64,000 nucleotides of DNA from contig NZ_CP059399.1 of NCBI RefSeq assembly GCF_013744875.1, forward strand, positions 1,302,001 to 1,366,000, written 5' to 3'. This document shows positions 41,786 to 49,727 of the stretch, one piece after another (the stretch's first letter is position 1; each line of letters starts with the position of its first letter). Made by a program: the position numbers and the translations under genes. This stretch comes from Nocardia huaxiensis. GTDB lineage: Bacteria; Actinomycetota; Actinomycetes; Mycobacteriales; Mycobacteriaceae. The notes beneath the pieces are model-generated. The model was not told where the DNA came from and did not search any database. It saw nothing but the letters and a program-made list of their open reading frames with translations.

Positions 41786-42082
41786 ATGTCGAAGGTACAG
41801 CACGACGCAGCCGGCGGTTCCAAGGCCGAGGGCGACATGGCCAACGCGGTCGAGGGCATGCGCTGGACGATCAAGCAGATCACCGATGAGGTCGAGGCCG
41901 CCCGCGGCTGGGCCGGTGCGGCGCGCGGCAAGTTCAACGAGGCCGCCAACGCCTGGAAGGAAGAGGCCGACCGCCTCAACGGCATCCTCAACCGCATCAC
42001 CCAGCAGGTCGGCGCCGGCAACGTGCAGTACAAGCGGATGGACCAGGAGGGCGAGGACGCCTTCTCCTACATCCGCATCTAA
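41786..42082 (+). CDS. WXG100 family protein (Esx partner with export signal)
   Basis: 98 residues, helix-turn-helix with W42-A-G44 as the WXG motif and a C-terminal Y82-KRM-D86 that matches the YxxxD export signal. GAAAGGA precedes the ATG by 8 bases. It is the signal-bearing (EsxB-type) partner of the next gene, 45 bases downstream. The heterodimer is the usual core substrate of an ESX machine. Confidence 0.9.
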   Translation: MSKVQHDAAGGSKAEGDMANAVEGMRWTIKQITDEVEAARGWAGAARGKFNEAANAWKEEADRLNGILNRITQQVGAGNVQYKRMDQEGEDAFSYIRI

Positions 42083-42127
42083 CCCCCAGCACCACAAAGA
42101 CATTCAGGACCCCCGAAAGGATCAGCA

Positions 42128-42439
42128 ATGGGCGTCAACGACCCCGATTACATGGAGTACGACCAGGGCCAGATGCTGACCCTGTTCAGCGACCTGCAGG
42201 GCTTCCGCCAGGCCCTCACCGACCGCGGCCAGGAAATGAACGACGCGGCCACCACCCTGGCCGCAGCCTGGGCCGACAACGGCGCCCTCGGCGTCTTCCA
42301 ATCCACCAAGGGCGAATGGGACGGCGAGTTCACCGACACCCTCGTCATCCTCGACAAGATCGCCGCCGAGGTCGAGAACGCCCTCCACCGCGCCCTCGGC
42401 ACCGACGGCAAGATCGGCGACGGCTTCGCCGACATCTAA
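42128..42439 (+). CDS. WXG100-like Esx partner without canonical WXG
   Basis: 103 residues; GAAAGGA lies about 9 bases upstream. Two helices flank W48-AD-NG, so Gly is not at the third position. The tail DGKIGDGFADI lacks YxxxD/E, as expected for the signal-less member of an Esx heterodimer. It is the last gene of the plus-strand secretion run and is followed by a strong hairpin. Confidence 0.8.
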   Translation: MGVNDPDYMEYDQGQMLTLFSDLQGFRQALTDRGQEMNDAATTLAAAWADNGALGVFQSTKGEWDGEFTDTLVILDKIAAEVENALHRALGTDGKIGDGFADI

Positions 42440-42457
42440 CGAGACCTTCTCGCGAGC

Positions 42458-42489
42458 GGCCGGTCGGGGTTTCATCACCCCGACCGGCC
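42458..42489. terminator. Bidirectional hairpin terminator after the Esx pair
   Basis: GGCCGGTCGGGGT (42458-42470) pairs perfectly with ACCCCGACCGGCC (42477-42489) around a 6-base loop. It lies between convergent genes (plus-strand Esx ending 42439, minus-strand lipoprotein ending 42558) and probably ends both transcripts. Confidence 0.88.
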
Positions 42490-42557
42490 CCCCTGCTCGC
42501 CCCCTATCACTGCCATCAGAATCAGTAGCAACAGCGTTGCGAATCGGCGTTGAGTAC

Positions 42558-43238
42558 TCAGGGCATGAGCGATGTGAGGTTGGCGTTCACCGCTCGGGCG
42601 ATCGCCTCGGATCCAGATCGCAGAGCTGTGGTCAGCTCGGGAGAATCGGACGTTCCCTCCGAATCTCCTGCGCGCACATAGTTTTCACCCCGGGTGATGA
42701 CATCGACAGCTAGATTGCCCACTCGAAATTCGGTTACCGATTCCGCTACACGGCCGCTGACCCGAGTTCCGGCGTAGGCATCCGAACCTAGGGCGGTCAG
42801 CTTGGTCGTGCTGCCGTTGAAGCTCTTCTGCGAGCTGTCGAAGAAGCGTGTGATCGCAGCCTCTGCATCGGCAGAGGTATCAACGTTGAAACGGATCGAA
42901 ACACTACGTAGACGCGGCTGCCCGGAATTGGCCGCGGGCGACATGAACGTCTCCAGCCCGTACCGAGCCGAACACATCAGTGTTTCCTGCCCCGGAGCAG
43001 CGGGAACATCGGAGATATCCACTTTCGAGAATGTCCCGGCAGAGTCGAACAGCTGCCCAGCGAACTGGGCAAGTGGTTGCGATACGGCCGCCATCAGCCC
43101 TGCGCAGTCCTTCGGTGTCGACGCGAACGACGCTGCGGGGGAAGCTGATTCGGAATCAGAACACCCTTCGATTGATACAGATACGCAGACCGCCCCAGCG
43201 AGCGCGATCACATCTCTTCCGTTGCACCAAATTCTCAT
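42558..43238 (-). CDS. Predicted lipoprotein of unknown function
   Basis: 226 residues. The N-terminus MRIWCNGRDVIALAGAV... has a short hydrophobic stretch ending in SIEGC, a plausible lipobox with Cys26 as the acylated residue. The mature part contains CSARYGLE with an internal Cys, strand-rich segments, and resembles the DUF3558-type lipoproteins of actinomycetes only in size and layout. It is the last gene of a four-gene minus-strand operon beginning near 44220; 21 bases separate it from the gene before. Confidence 0.7.
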   Translation of the reverse strand: MRIWCNGRDVIALAGAVCVSVSIEGCSDSESASPAASFASTPKDCAGLMAAVSQPLAQFAGQLFDSAGTFSKVDISDVPAAPGQETLMCSARYGLETFMSPAANSGQPRLRSVSIRFNVDTSADAEAAITRFFDSSQKSFNGSTTKLTALGSDAYAGTRVSGRVAESVTEFRVGNLAVDVITRGENYVRAGDSEGTSDSPELTTALRSGSEAIARAVNANLTSLMP

Positions 43239-43259
43239 GTCATCCGATCCATAGCTTGC

Positions 43260-43619
43260 TCAGTCGCCAAAGGCCTTGCCGGTAGGCTTTCGAGGCTGCC
43301 AGATTCCCTGAGCCACTTCCGACCCTGGAAGGGCGAGATCCGCTATTCGCCTGAACACGATGCTCGGCTCGAGCCCCATCCCTCGGAGTGCGTCGGACGG
43401 GATCAGAGAAGGATCACGCAGCAGCTGAAGCAACAGGTGTTCCACCCCCAAGCGGCTGACGCCGTCGGCCGCAGCGATTTCCAGCCCGCTGTGCAGCAGA
43501 TCCCATACCCGGTGCCCACACTCGACCCGTGATGACAGCGCATAGGCGTTCTGCTGCGCGTCGACATCGACCGGGGCGCAGTCCTGGATCCATGGGTTCG
43601 GGTGCTCGTAGCGAGTCAT
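43260..43619 (-). CDS. Small Clp N-domain-like protein
   Basis: 119 residues starting MTRYEHPNPWIQD; the ATG overlaps the upstream stop by 4 bp (ATGA). The segment LGVEHLLLQLLRDPSLIPSDALRGMGLEPSIVFRRI matches the second half of a Clp repeat (LGTEHLLLALL...VLxxLGVDLxxVRxxI), the peptide-binding N-domain of ClpC/ClpA. No ATPase follows, so it would be a stand-alone adaptor-like protein. Confidence 0.6.
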   Translation of the reverse strand: MTRYEHPNPWIQDCAPVDVDAQQNAYALSSRVECGHRVWDLLHSGLEIAAADGVSRLGVEHLLLQLLRDPSLIPSDALRGMGLEPSIVFRRIADLALPGSEVAQGIWQPRKPTGKAFGD

Positions 43620-43876
43620 CGCGTGAGCCACCCGGGCTTGTCGTCGACCCAATAGTCGGGCTCTGCGAGCTCACTGCGCGAAATGCGCAGCCACAAACCA
43701 GCATTCGCGACTCTGTGCACACGGCACATGTTCACCGAATCGGCGCACACGATCGTCGGTTCCGGCCAACGTGTGGCACTCCCGGACACCTCGGCGAAGC
43801 GCCGCAGCCCGAGGAAGCATCGCGCACCGGCATCGCGCGTCCGGGTGTGGGTCGGCGGCAGCAGCGCGGTGGTCAT
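43616..43876 (-). CDS. Small protein of unknown function
   Basis: 86 residues starting MTTALLPPTHTRTRDAG, coupled at both ends by ATGA overlaps (43874-43876 and 43616-43619). It is basic, with several Cys and Trp and the strand-like segment AGLWLRISRSELAEPDYWVDD. I do not recognise it. Tight coupling supports it being real. Confidence 0.65.
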   Translation of the reverse strand: MTTALLPPTHTRTRDAGARCFLGLRRFAEVSGSATRWPEPTIVCADSVNMCRVHRVANAGLWLRISRSELAEPDYWVDDKPGWLTR

Positions 43877-44220
43877 CGGGTCCTCAGCTCGTCGGGCAGC
43901 AGGCCGGTGGACCAACGCGCGTAGGTGTGCGCGGGCTCGACGGTGATCACGTCAACGATCTGGACGAGCTGCTCGGGCATGGTGTCGCCGAAATGGGCGA
44001 GGCTGGGCACGATCACTGCTTCGGCCCCGATACGGCGGGCGACGTTGATCAATCGTTGGATCGGGTCATCGGTGTGTGCGCCGAACACAACCGTGCGGGA
44101 GAGGTTGTAGCCGAGGCGTTTTGCGATGCTGCGGTTGCGGGCTTCGTCGAAGGGCTGGCGTGCTCCTGAGATGTCGGAACGCAGGTAGGCGAGGGCGGTG
44201 GCGTGGGCGAGCACGGTCAC
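43873..44220 (-). CDS. Resolvase-like small protein
   Basis: About 115 residues. The frame is open back to 44433, but the N-terminal part has an odd composition; a GTG at 44220 (or one at 44214) places the strand TVLAHATALAYLRSDISGARQ at the N-terminus. That, with EARNRSIAKRLGYNLSRTVVFG and ARRIGAEAVIVPSLAHFG, looks like the alpha/beta N-domain of serine recombinases, but there is no clear catalytic Ser and no DNA-binding domain, so recombinase activity is unlikely. It is the first gene of the minus-strand operon. The start is uncertain. Confidence 0.55.
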   Translation of the reverse strand: MTVLAHATALAYLRSDISGARQPFDEARNRSIAKRLGYNLSRTVVFGAHTDDPIQRLINVARRIGAEAVIVPSLAHFGDTMPEQLVQIVDVITVEPAHTYARWSTGLLPDELRTR

Positions 44221-44516
44221 CACCGCCTGAGCAGGAAAGCAAGGATGAAGTCCATGTCCGGTACCTCTTCGCAGGCGTCGACAGTCCGATGAGCGCCCGG
44301 TGCCGGGGATCGCAGTACACCGACCGGCAGTTGCGGTTCGGTCGATGCCGTGGGTCGTTGCCCAACCCACCCGGCACCGGGCTAGCACTGACGGTAGGGT
44401 CGCCCGCTGTTGCGCGGCTACGAAGTTGCGCAAAGTTGCACGATTCGTTGACGTGCATTGCCCTGAGCAGGGAAGATGTGAGAACTCAAACGCAACCGAT
44501 CGAGCGAGGTCGCATT
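44221..44516. promoter_or_regulatory. Divergent promoter region with AAGTTGC direct repeat
   Basis: These 296 bases separate two divergent operons and contain no gene. AAGTTGC occurs at 44423-44429 and again at 44433-44439, a 10-base period that would place two recognition sites on one DNA face; TTGACG at 44448-44453 could be a -35 element for the plus-strand operon, though no good -10 follows. A regulator site is plausible, given the HTH gene two positions downstream. Confidence 0.4.
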
Positions 44517-44843
44517 ATGCATGTTGAGTTACTCGGCGGTGACACTGGAGGTCAGGGTTCGCCGCGTTTGTATCTGACCGATCGAAACACCTTCGCCGTT
44601 CAAGGCTGGAGGACTTCAGAGGTAGACCTGATCGAGATCCCGCATCGTCTACTCAAATACGCCCGTCCGGGTACTTGCATGGCTGGGCTCAAGGACACCG
44701 GACACGGGACGTTCCTGCTGTCTGGAACTCCCATCACCGATCCGGAAGCCTTGGGAATCATGGAGATCCCGAGTCACGAAACTGCGGTCGAGATCCCCAT
44801 CGGGCAGGAGGTGAGCCCCGATGCGCCAGATCCTCGGGGGTGA
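44517..44843 (+). CDS. Small protein of the DUF6879-HTH cluster
   Basis: 108 residues starting MHVELLGGDTGGQGSPRLYL. It is beta-rich and acidic, with no signal peptide. Genes of this kind often precede a DUF6879 gene and a Scr1-type HTH regulator in actinomycetes; the three probably work as a unit. It overlaps the next gene by 23 bases. Function unknown. Confidence 0.65.
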   Translation: MHVELLGGDTGGQGSPRLYLTDRNTFAVQGWRTSEVDLIEIPHRLLKYARPGTCMAGLKDTGHGTFLLSGTPITDPEALGIMEIPSHETAVEIPIGQEVSPDAPDPRG

Positions 44844-45357
44844 GGACTTCGACCTTCTGCTCGACGGGGCGAAGACTCGGGCGTTCCACCTGGAAACGCA
44901 CGACGACTACCGCGCCGAGATCGAAACCGACTCGCTGAGAGCATTTCTCGCCGATGAGACCACCGACCCCGGTGGTGACTGGTTCGCCCCGTGGATCAAT
45001 CGAGTCGGTCGGATGGCCGGCCGCGGCGTAGCCGTGCATCGGGTGCGAATCGTCACCGAACCACACACCGCATACACGCGTTATCTGCTCGCCCTCACTC
45101 GCTACAACGTGGCTGCTGGCGAGGACGTGCGCTATTTGGCACGACACAACTCGCCTCCCACAGATGCACATACCGAGGATTTCTGGCTGCTCGACGACCA
45201 GACGGTTGCATACAGTCTGTTCGATGCCGAGGGACTCTGGATCGGCGGAGCGGCAACCGAGGACACCGTCATGGTCGCAAATGCGATTGCGATCCGCGAT
45301 CGCGTCTGGGGGGAGGCAACTCCATACCACGACTACCTCGGGCACGTCACGACGTGA
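44821..45357 (+). CDS. DUF6879 family protein
   Basis: 178 residues; GGAGG lies about 10 bases before the ATG, inside the preceding gene. The pattern FxLLxxA..AFHLE, GRGVAVHRVRIVTEPHTAYTRYLL and DFWLLDDQTVAYSLFDAEG is typical of DUF6879, which is nearly always paired with an HTH regulator. A toxin-like or effector role has been suggested for such pairs, but no mechanism can be read from the sequence. Confidence 0.75.
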   Translation: MRQILGGEDFDLLLDGAKTRAFHLETHDDYRAEIETDSLRAFLADETTDPGGDWFAPWINRVGRMAGRGVAVHRVRIVTEPHTAYTRYLLALTRYNVAAGEDVRYLARHNSPPTDAHTEDFWLLDDQTVAYSLFDAEGLWIGGAATEDTVMVANAIAIRDRVWGEATPYHDYLGHVTT

Positions 45358-46193
45358 CTGAGGTACTGCGTGCACGCGCTGCGCTGGGCGCGCGTCTGCG
45401 CGAGCTCCGCAAGGATGCCCGCCTCGACGCCGTTCAGCTCAGCGTCGCTGCGGGATGGCACAAATCCAAAACAAGCCGCATCGAACTCGGCCGGCAGACA
45501 CCCAGTGAAGCCGACCTCGAAACTTGGTGCGCGATTTGCGACGCGCGCCTCGCTCTCCCTGACCTGCTGGCCAGTTTGCGCAATGTCCAGGCGCAGTGGT
45601 CGGAGTGGAAGCGGATTGCTGCAGCAGGGCACACTCGTAGACAACGCAGGCAAGTTGATCTCGAAAGCCGTGCGACGCTACAACGTACCTATGCACCGGT
45701 CGTCCTACCCGGCTTGCTCCAGACCGAGAGCTACGCGCGTGCTGTTCTGTCCCAGTGCATTCGGTTCCTCGGCACGCCCGATGACCTCGGCGAGGCACTC
45801 GCCGCACGAATGGAACGCCACAAGGTATTGCAGCAGCCTCGGCACCGGTTCAACCTGCTCGCCGACGAATCGGCCTTGTACACGACAGTAGGGAACTCCG
45901 ACGTGATGGTCGATCAGCTGCAGTACCTACTCGACTCGGCATTCGATATCCCGCGCATGCTGTTCGGAATCGTCCCCCGAGACGCCGAGTTCACCTACAT
46001 GACAACGTCATTCGATCTCTTCGACGACCGCCTCGCGCTGATCGAAACCGTCAGTGCTGAGATCACTGTCGTCACGAGCGCCGAACTCGCCTTGTACGAG
46101 CGCATCTGGAAGGCGCTACAGGCGCAGGCGGTATACGGCAAAGCGGCTCGTGCGCTGATCAGCACAGCGTTGGAGAGCCGCCTCGGCGGCTAG
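45354..46193 (+). CDS. XRE-type HTH regulator with DUF5753 sensor domain (Scr1-like)
   Basis: 279 residues from a GTG overlapping the DUF6879 stop (GTGA). Residues about 8-65 form a helix-turn-helix (LGARLRELRKDARLDAVQLS..., SKTSRIELGRQTPS). Residues about 90-275 are the DUF5753 domain, marked by YAPVVLPGLLQTESYARAVL. These antitoxin-like regulators act with the gene next to them; here that is the DUF6879 gene. It probably controls its own divergent promoter region. Confidence 0.85.
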   Translation: MTEVLRARAALGARLRELRKDARLDAVQLSVAAGWHKSKTSRIELGRQTPSEADLETWCAICDARLALPDLLASLRNVQAQWSEWKRIAAAGHTRRQRRQVDLESRATLQRTYAPVVLPGLLQTESYARAVLSQCIRFLGTPDDLGEALAARMERHKVLQQPRHRFNLLADESALYTTVGNSDVMVDQLQYLLDSAFDIPRMLFGIVPRDAEFTYMTTSFDLFDDRLALIETVSAEITVVTSAELALYERIWKALQAQAVYGKAARALISTALESRLGG

Positions 46194-46225
46194 GGCTTCT
46201 TCGACCTGCTGGCCGTCGTGGCAGC

Positions 46226-46265
46226 CGCGAGCCCGCCTGGTTGAGTGGCGATCCCGCGGCTCGCG
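46226..46265. terminator. Weak inverted repeat between convergent genes
   Basis: CGCGAGCC (46226-46233) and GGCTCGCG (46258-46265) are complementary across a 24-base loop, between the HTH regulator and the minus-strand eccE 3' end. The long loop makes it a modest terminator candidate. Confidence 0.35.
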
Positions 46266-46289
46266 CTACCCGGCTTCGCGGTTTCGGTC

Positions 46290-48089
46290 TCAGCGTGTTG
46301 CCGAGAGGGATTCGCCGATGTAGCCCATCTCGTCGGGGGTGGTGACCATGGTGACGGTGACCTCGGTGCTCGGCGTGCGGACCGTGATGCGGGTGGGGTG
46401 GGCGGGGTCTTGGGTGAGGACCACATCGGGGTCGGAGTCGGTGGGGGGTTCCTCGGGGGCGCGGACGTGGACGACGGTCGCGCCGCCTGCCAGCAGGGTG
46501 GGTTCGATGCCGTCGAAGACTACGACCGTGGTGGTCGGGAAGACGGCGCTCGGTTGGGGGGTGGGCGGCGGGGTGTGGGCGGTGGCGCCGGCGGTGCGCG
46601 GGGCGAGTGAGAGTGCTTGGGGCATATCGACTCTCAGGACCATGGCCTGCCACTGTTCGGGACGGTCGGTGTGCACTATCGCGCGGGCGCCCAGGGCCAG
46701 CGCGCGCAGGATGACCTGTTGGGCCAGGCCGAGGCGGCCCACCACCTCCACGTGGCGGGTGCCGTCACCGATGAGGGGCACTGCGATGCCCTGGCCGGCG
46801 TCGTCCGCGCCGATGAGTTGGCCGCAGCCGGCCGTGGGCACGGTGATGCCGAGCAGGGCGTCGCGTGGGCCCCGGTAGCCGTCGTCGCGGCGGTGGATCG
46901 GTTGCGCCGGAAGGCAATCCAGTAGTGCGGTGAGTTGCTGGCCGGTGAGTGGGCGCAATCCGCTCACCGGTGGTTCGGAGGGGGCGGTGGCGGTGTCGAA
47001 GCGCACCATGGCGTGGACCGTCACCGCGTCACCGGGCTGCCCGCCGAGCACGCGATCGCGGGCCGGGCGCAGACGCACCGTGATCGTGGTGCAGAGGCTG
47101 GGGGTCGCCCAGATGTCGGCGAAGCCGCCGGAATCGATGTGCGCGCTGTCCATGTCGTAGCTGGCCAGGTGAATGCCCTCGTGCACCAGCGCTTCCGGGG
47201 TCTCCACGAAGTCGGTGACCGGGACGCCGCGGGTGAGGCGGCGCAGCGCCGCGTTCATCTCCGACGCCGACAGCACCGAGGCCGAGATGTCTTGGGCGGC
47301 AAGCCGGTTGGCCACGCGCCGGGTGGCGATCATGGCCGTGCGCAGGGTGCCGACGGCACCGCCGCCACGATTGTCCACGGCGGTGGCATTGGCGAGCGGG
47401 TCCAGCCGCAGCACCAGCCACACCGTGCGGTGCGCGATGGCGGGCAGCGGGCCCACGATCTGGTCGTAGAGCCGCCCCAGCGGTCCCGCATCGGAGGTGC
47501 GCGCACCGAGGGCGATCACATCCACCGAATCCAGCGTGATGTCGAACTGCCCCAGGCAGCCCGCGATCTCGTCGAGCGGCAGCAGCTGATCGGTGCTGAT
47601 CGATCCCGGCCGCAGCAGCGTGAGGGTGTCCGGCGGCGGATCGATGCGCAGCATGGTCACCAGAAGCCCACCGTTCCAATGCATTCCGTACACGCCGCCT
47701 TCAGGCAGCGGGACGTCGAACGGCTCGGTCTCGGACTCGGTGGCACATTGGGCGCGCCACCGCCGCACCGCGAGCGTGATCCGGTTGGCGAGCATGGTGG
47801 CCGGGCCGCGCGGCCTGCGGCGGCGCACCGGCGCCGCGCCCGCGGCGAACACCAGCGCGCCGATCACGGCACTCCAGATCGGCGAAAGATCCAGCGCCAC
47901 AGCTGTCCATGCCGCCAGCGCGGCGAACAGTCCCAGCGGAATCAACACGTGCAACGGCAGATCGGTGAACAACCAGAATTCGGTATCGCGCAAACTCGAG
48001 TTCACCGAGTTTTCATTTTCCGGTGTATTCGGCGCACCGTTTTCGCCTGCGCCGGAATCATTCTCCGGATCGCGCGTGTCGTCGCTCAC
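46290..48089 (-). CDS. eccE: ESX type VII secretion protein EccE
   Basis: About 599 residues. A hydrophobic pair near the N-terminus (LPLHVLIPLGLFAALAAWTA and SPIWSAVIGALVFAAG) gives two membrane segments, followed by a long cytosolic or peripheral domain with VYGMHWNGGLLVTMLRIDPP, the EccE strand signature. EccE is a peripheral part of the ESX inner-membrane complex and distinguishes ESX-1/2/3/5-type loci from ESX-4. GTG at 48089 is taken as start; the frame extends to a TTG at 48110. Transcribed divergently from eccB. The C-terminal part (proline linker, VVVFDGIEPTLLAG) is typical of the family. Confidence 0.85.
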   Translation of the reverse strand: MSDDTRDPENDSGAGENGAPNTPENENSVNSSLRDTEFWLFTDLPLHVLIPLGLFAALAAWTAVALDLSPIWSAVIGALVFAAGAAPVRRRRPRGPATMLANRITLAVRRWRAQCATESETEPFDVPLPEGGVYGMHWNGGLLVTMLRIDPPPDTLTLLRPGSISTDQLLPLDEIAGCLGQFDITLDSVDVIALGARTSDAGPLGRLYDQIVGPLPAIAHRTVWLVLRLDPLANATAVDNRGGGAVGTLRTAMIATRRVANRLAAQDISASVLSASEMNAALRRLTRGVPVTDFVETPEALVHEGIHLASYDMDSAHIDSGGFADIWATPSLCTTITVRLRPARDRVLGGQPGDAVTVHAMVRFDTATAPSEPPVSGLRPLTGQQLTALLDCLPAQPIHRRDDGYRGPRDALLGITVPTAGCGQLIGADDAGQGIAVPLIGDGTRHVEVVGRLGLAQQVILRALALGARAIVHTDRPEQWQAMVLRVDMPQALSLAPRTAGATAHTPPPTPQPSAVFPTTTVVVFDGIEPTLLAGGATVVHVRAPEEPPTDSDPDVVLTQDPAHPTRITVRTPSTEVTVTMVTTPDEMGYIGESLSATR

Positions 48090-48102
48090 GGCATTTACCG
48101 TA

Positions 48103-48129
48103 CCGCGCAACCGAAATCCGGTCGCGCGG
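48103..48129. promoter_or_regulatory. Inverted repeat in the eccE-eccB divergent promoter
   Basis: CCGCGCAACCG (48103-48113) and CGGTCGCGCGG (48119-48129) are complementary at 10 of 11 positions around a 5-base spacer. It sits between the divergent eccE and eccB starts, where a dimeric regulator could control both. No regulator family can be named from it. Confidence 0.4.
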
Positions 48130-48217
48130 AGTTAACCACGCCTCGAACTATTCGAAAGACGCGGCGAATACGGTAATTTCGTCGCCGATCCCCCGACCAC
48201 CGTCCGATGGAGTTTTC

Positions 48218-49717
48218 GTGCCGGCTCAGCTGACCACCCGGGCCCAGGTCAACGGATACCGTTTCCTGCTGCGCCGCCTCGACCACGCCCTGGTCCGCCG
48301 CGATGTGCGCATGCTGCACGACCCCATGCGCTCGCAGCTGCGCTCGCTCATGGTGGGCGCGGTGCTGGGCGTGCTGGTGGTGGCGGGCGCGGCCATCATG
48401 GCCTTCCTGCGCCCGCAAGGCGCCATCGGCGACGCCAAGATCGTGATGGGCAAGGACAGCGGCGCGCTGTATGTCTTCTACACCGACAAACAAACCAAGG
48501 AGACCCGTCTGCATCCGGTGCTCAATCTGGCCTCGGCCCGTCTGATCAGCGGCAGCGCGGAAAACCCCACCTCGGTGAAGGACAGCAAGCTGACCTCGCA
48601 GCCGCGCGGCGCGCTGCTCGGCATCCCGGGTGCGCCCGCCGCCCTGCCCGGCACCGCGCAGAGCGACCGCTCCGATTGGACGCTGTGCGACACCGCCGAG
48701 CTGTCGATCACCGGCAGCGCCGCGGCCTCGACCGGCGTGCGCACCACCGTCCTGGCCACCGAACCCGAACTGAGCGACCGCATTCGCGCCTTCACCCGCG
48801 AGGAAGCCGTCCTGGCCAAGCGCGGCGACAAGACCTACCTGCTCTACGACGGCAAACGCGCCGAGGTGGACCCCAACGATTCGGTCATCGCGCGGGCGCT
48901 CGGCCTGATCGGCCTGCGTCCCCGACCGGTCAGCACCGGCCTGCTCGACGCGGCCGTCCCGGTCCAGCCGCTGACCCTGCCCACTGTCCCCGAGGCCGGA
49001 AGACCCGGTCCCGGCAAGCTTTCCGAGGTGCCGGTGGGTGGCATCGTCTCGGTCGCGGGCGTCGGGCGCGACGCGGCGTCCACGCTCTACGTGGTCCTGG
49101 CCGACGGCGTCCAGCGCATCGGCGATTTCACCGCGGAGGTGCTGCGCACCGCGAACTCCCAGGGCATGCGCGAGATCAAGGATGTCCCGCCGGACGTGCT
49201 CACCGGAATGCCGGTGCTGCACAGTCTTCCGCTGGATCACTTTCCCGCCGTGGCCCCCCGCATCCTGCGCGCCGACGACAGCCCCGTGACCTGCTTGAAC
49301 TGGTCCAAGCAGCACACTTCCGATGCGGGCGAGGTGGACGGCGAAGCCGGCCGCGCCACCCTGACCTTCTTCGCCGGAACCCGCCTGCCCCTGCCGGATT
49401 CGGCCGCCCCGGTCCCGCTCGCCACCGCCGATGGTGTCGGCGACCGCATCGATGCCGCCTACCTGCGCCCCGGCTCCGGCGAATACCTCCAGACCACCGG
49501 CACGGCTCCCGGCAGCCCGCGCCTGGGCAGCCTGTTCTATGTGGCGGAGAACGGGATTCGCTACGGCGTCCCCGACGCCGCCACCGGTGAACTGCTCGGC
49601 CTGGGCAAGAAGCCCCGGCCCGCCCCCTGGGGCATCGTCGGCCAGCTCGTGCCCGGCCCCACACTGTCCAAGCAGGAGGCCCTGGTCGCTCACGACGCCC
49701 TGCCCACCGGCTTCTGA
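48218..49717 (+). CDS. eccB: ESX type VII secretion protein EccB
   Basis: 499 residues from GTG, with GGAG 5 bases upstream. The cytosolic N-terminus AQVNGYRFLLRRLDHALVRRD and the single membrane segment MVGAVLGVLVVAGAAIMAFL are the EccB signature; the periplasmic part holds the repeats of the family (VGGIVSVAG, TCLNW). EccB is an integral component of the export channel with EccC, EccD and EccE. Its end converges on eccA and shares a hairpin. Confidence 0.95.
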   Translation: MPAQLTTRAQVNGYRFLLRRLDHALVRRDVRMLHDPMRSQLRSLMVGAVLGVLVVAGAAIMAFLRPQGAIGDAKIVMGKDSGALYVFYTDKQTKETRLHPVLNLASARLISGSAENPTSVKDSKLTSQPRGALLGIPGAPAALPGTAQSDRSDWTLCDTAELSITGSAAASTGVRTTVLATEPELSDRIRAFTREEAVLAKRGDKTYLLYDGKRAEVDPNDSVIARALGLIGLRPRPVSTGLLDAAVPVQPLTLPTVPEAGRPGPGKLSEVPVGGIVSVAGVGRDAASTLYVVLADGVQRIGDFTAEVLRTANSQGMREIKDVPPDVLTGMPVLHSLPLDHFPAVAPRILRADDSPVTCLNWSKQHTSDAGEVDGEAGRATLTFFAGTRLPLPDSAAPVPLATADGVGDRIDAAYLRPGSGEYLQTTGTAPGSPRLGSLFYVAENGIRYGVPDAATGELLGLGKKPRPAPWGIVGQLVPGPTLSKQEALVAHDALPTGF

Positions 49718-49726
49718 CCGGTGGGC
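49702..49726. terminator. Shared hairpin between convergent eccB and eccA
   Basis: GCCCACCGG and CCGGTGGGC (49702-49710/49718-49726) pair across a 7-base loop containing the eccB stop codon. It lies in the 10-base gap plus the eccB 3' end, so it can end both transcripts. Confidence 0.7.
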
Positions 49727-49727
49727 G

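Noticed and set aside
44076..44516. An extended N-terminus for the small gene starting at 44517
   Set aside because: The upstream part is Arg/Cys-rich and overlaps the minus-strand resolvase-like gene; the ATG at 44517 gives a normal protein.
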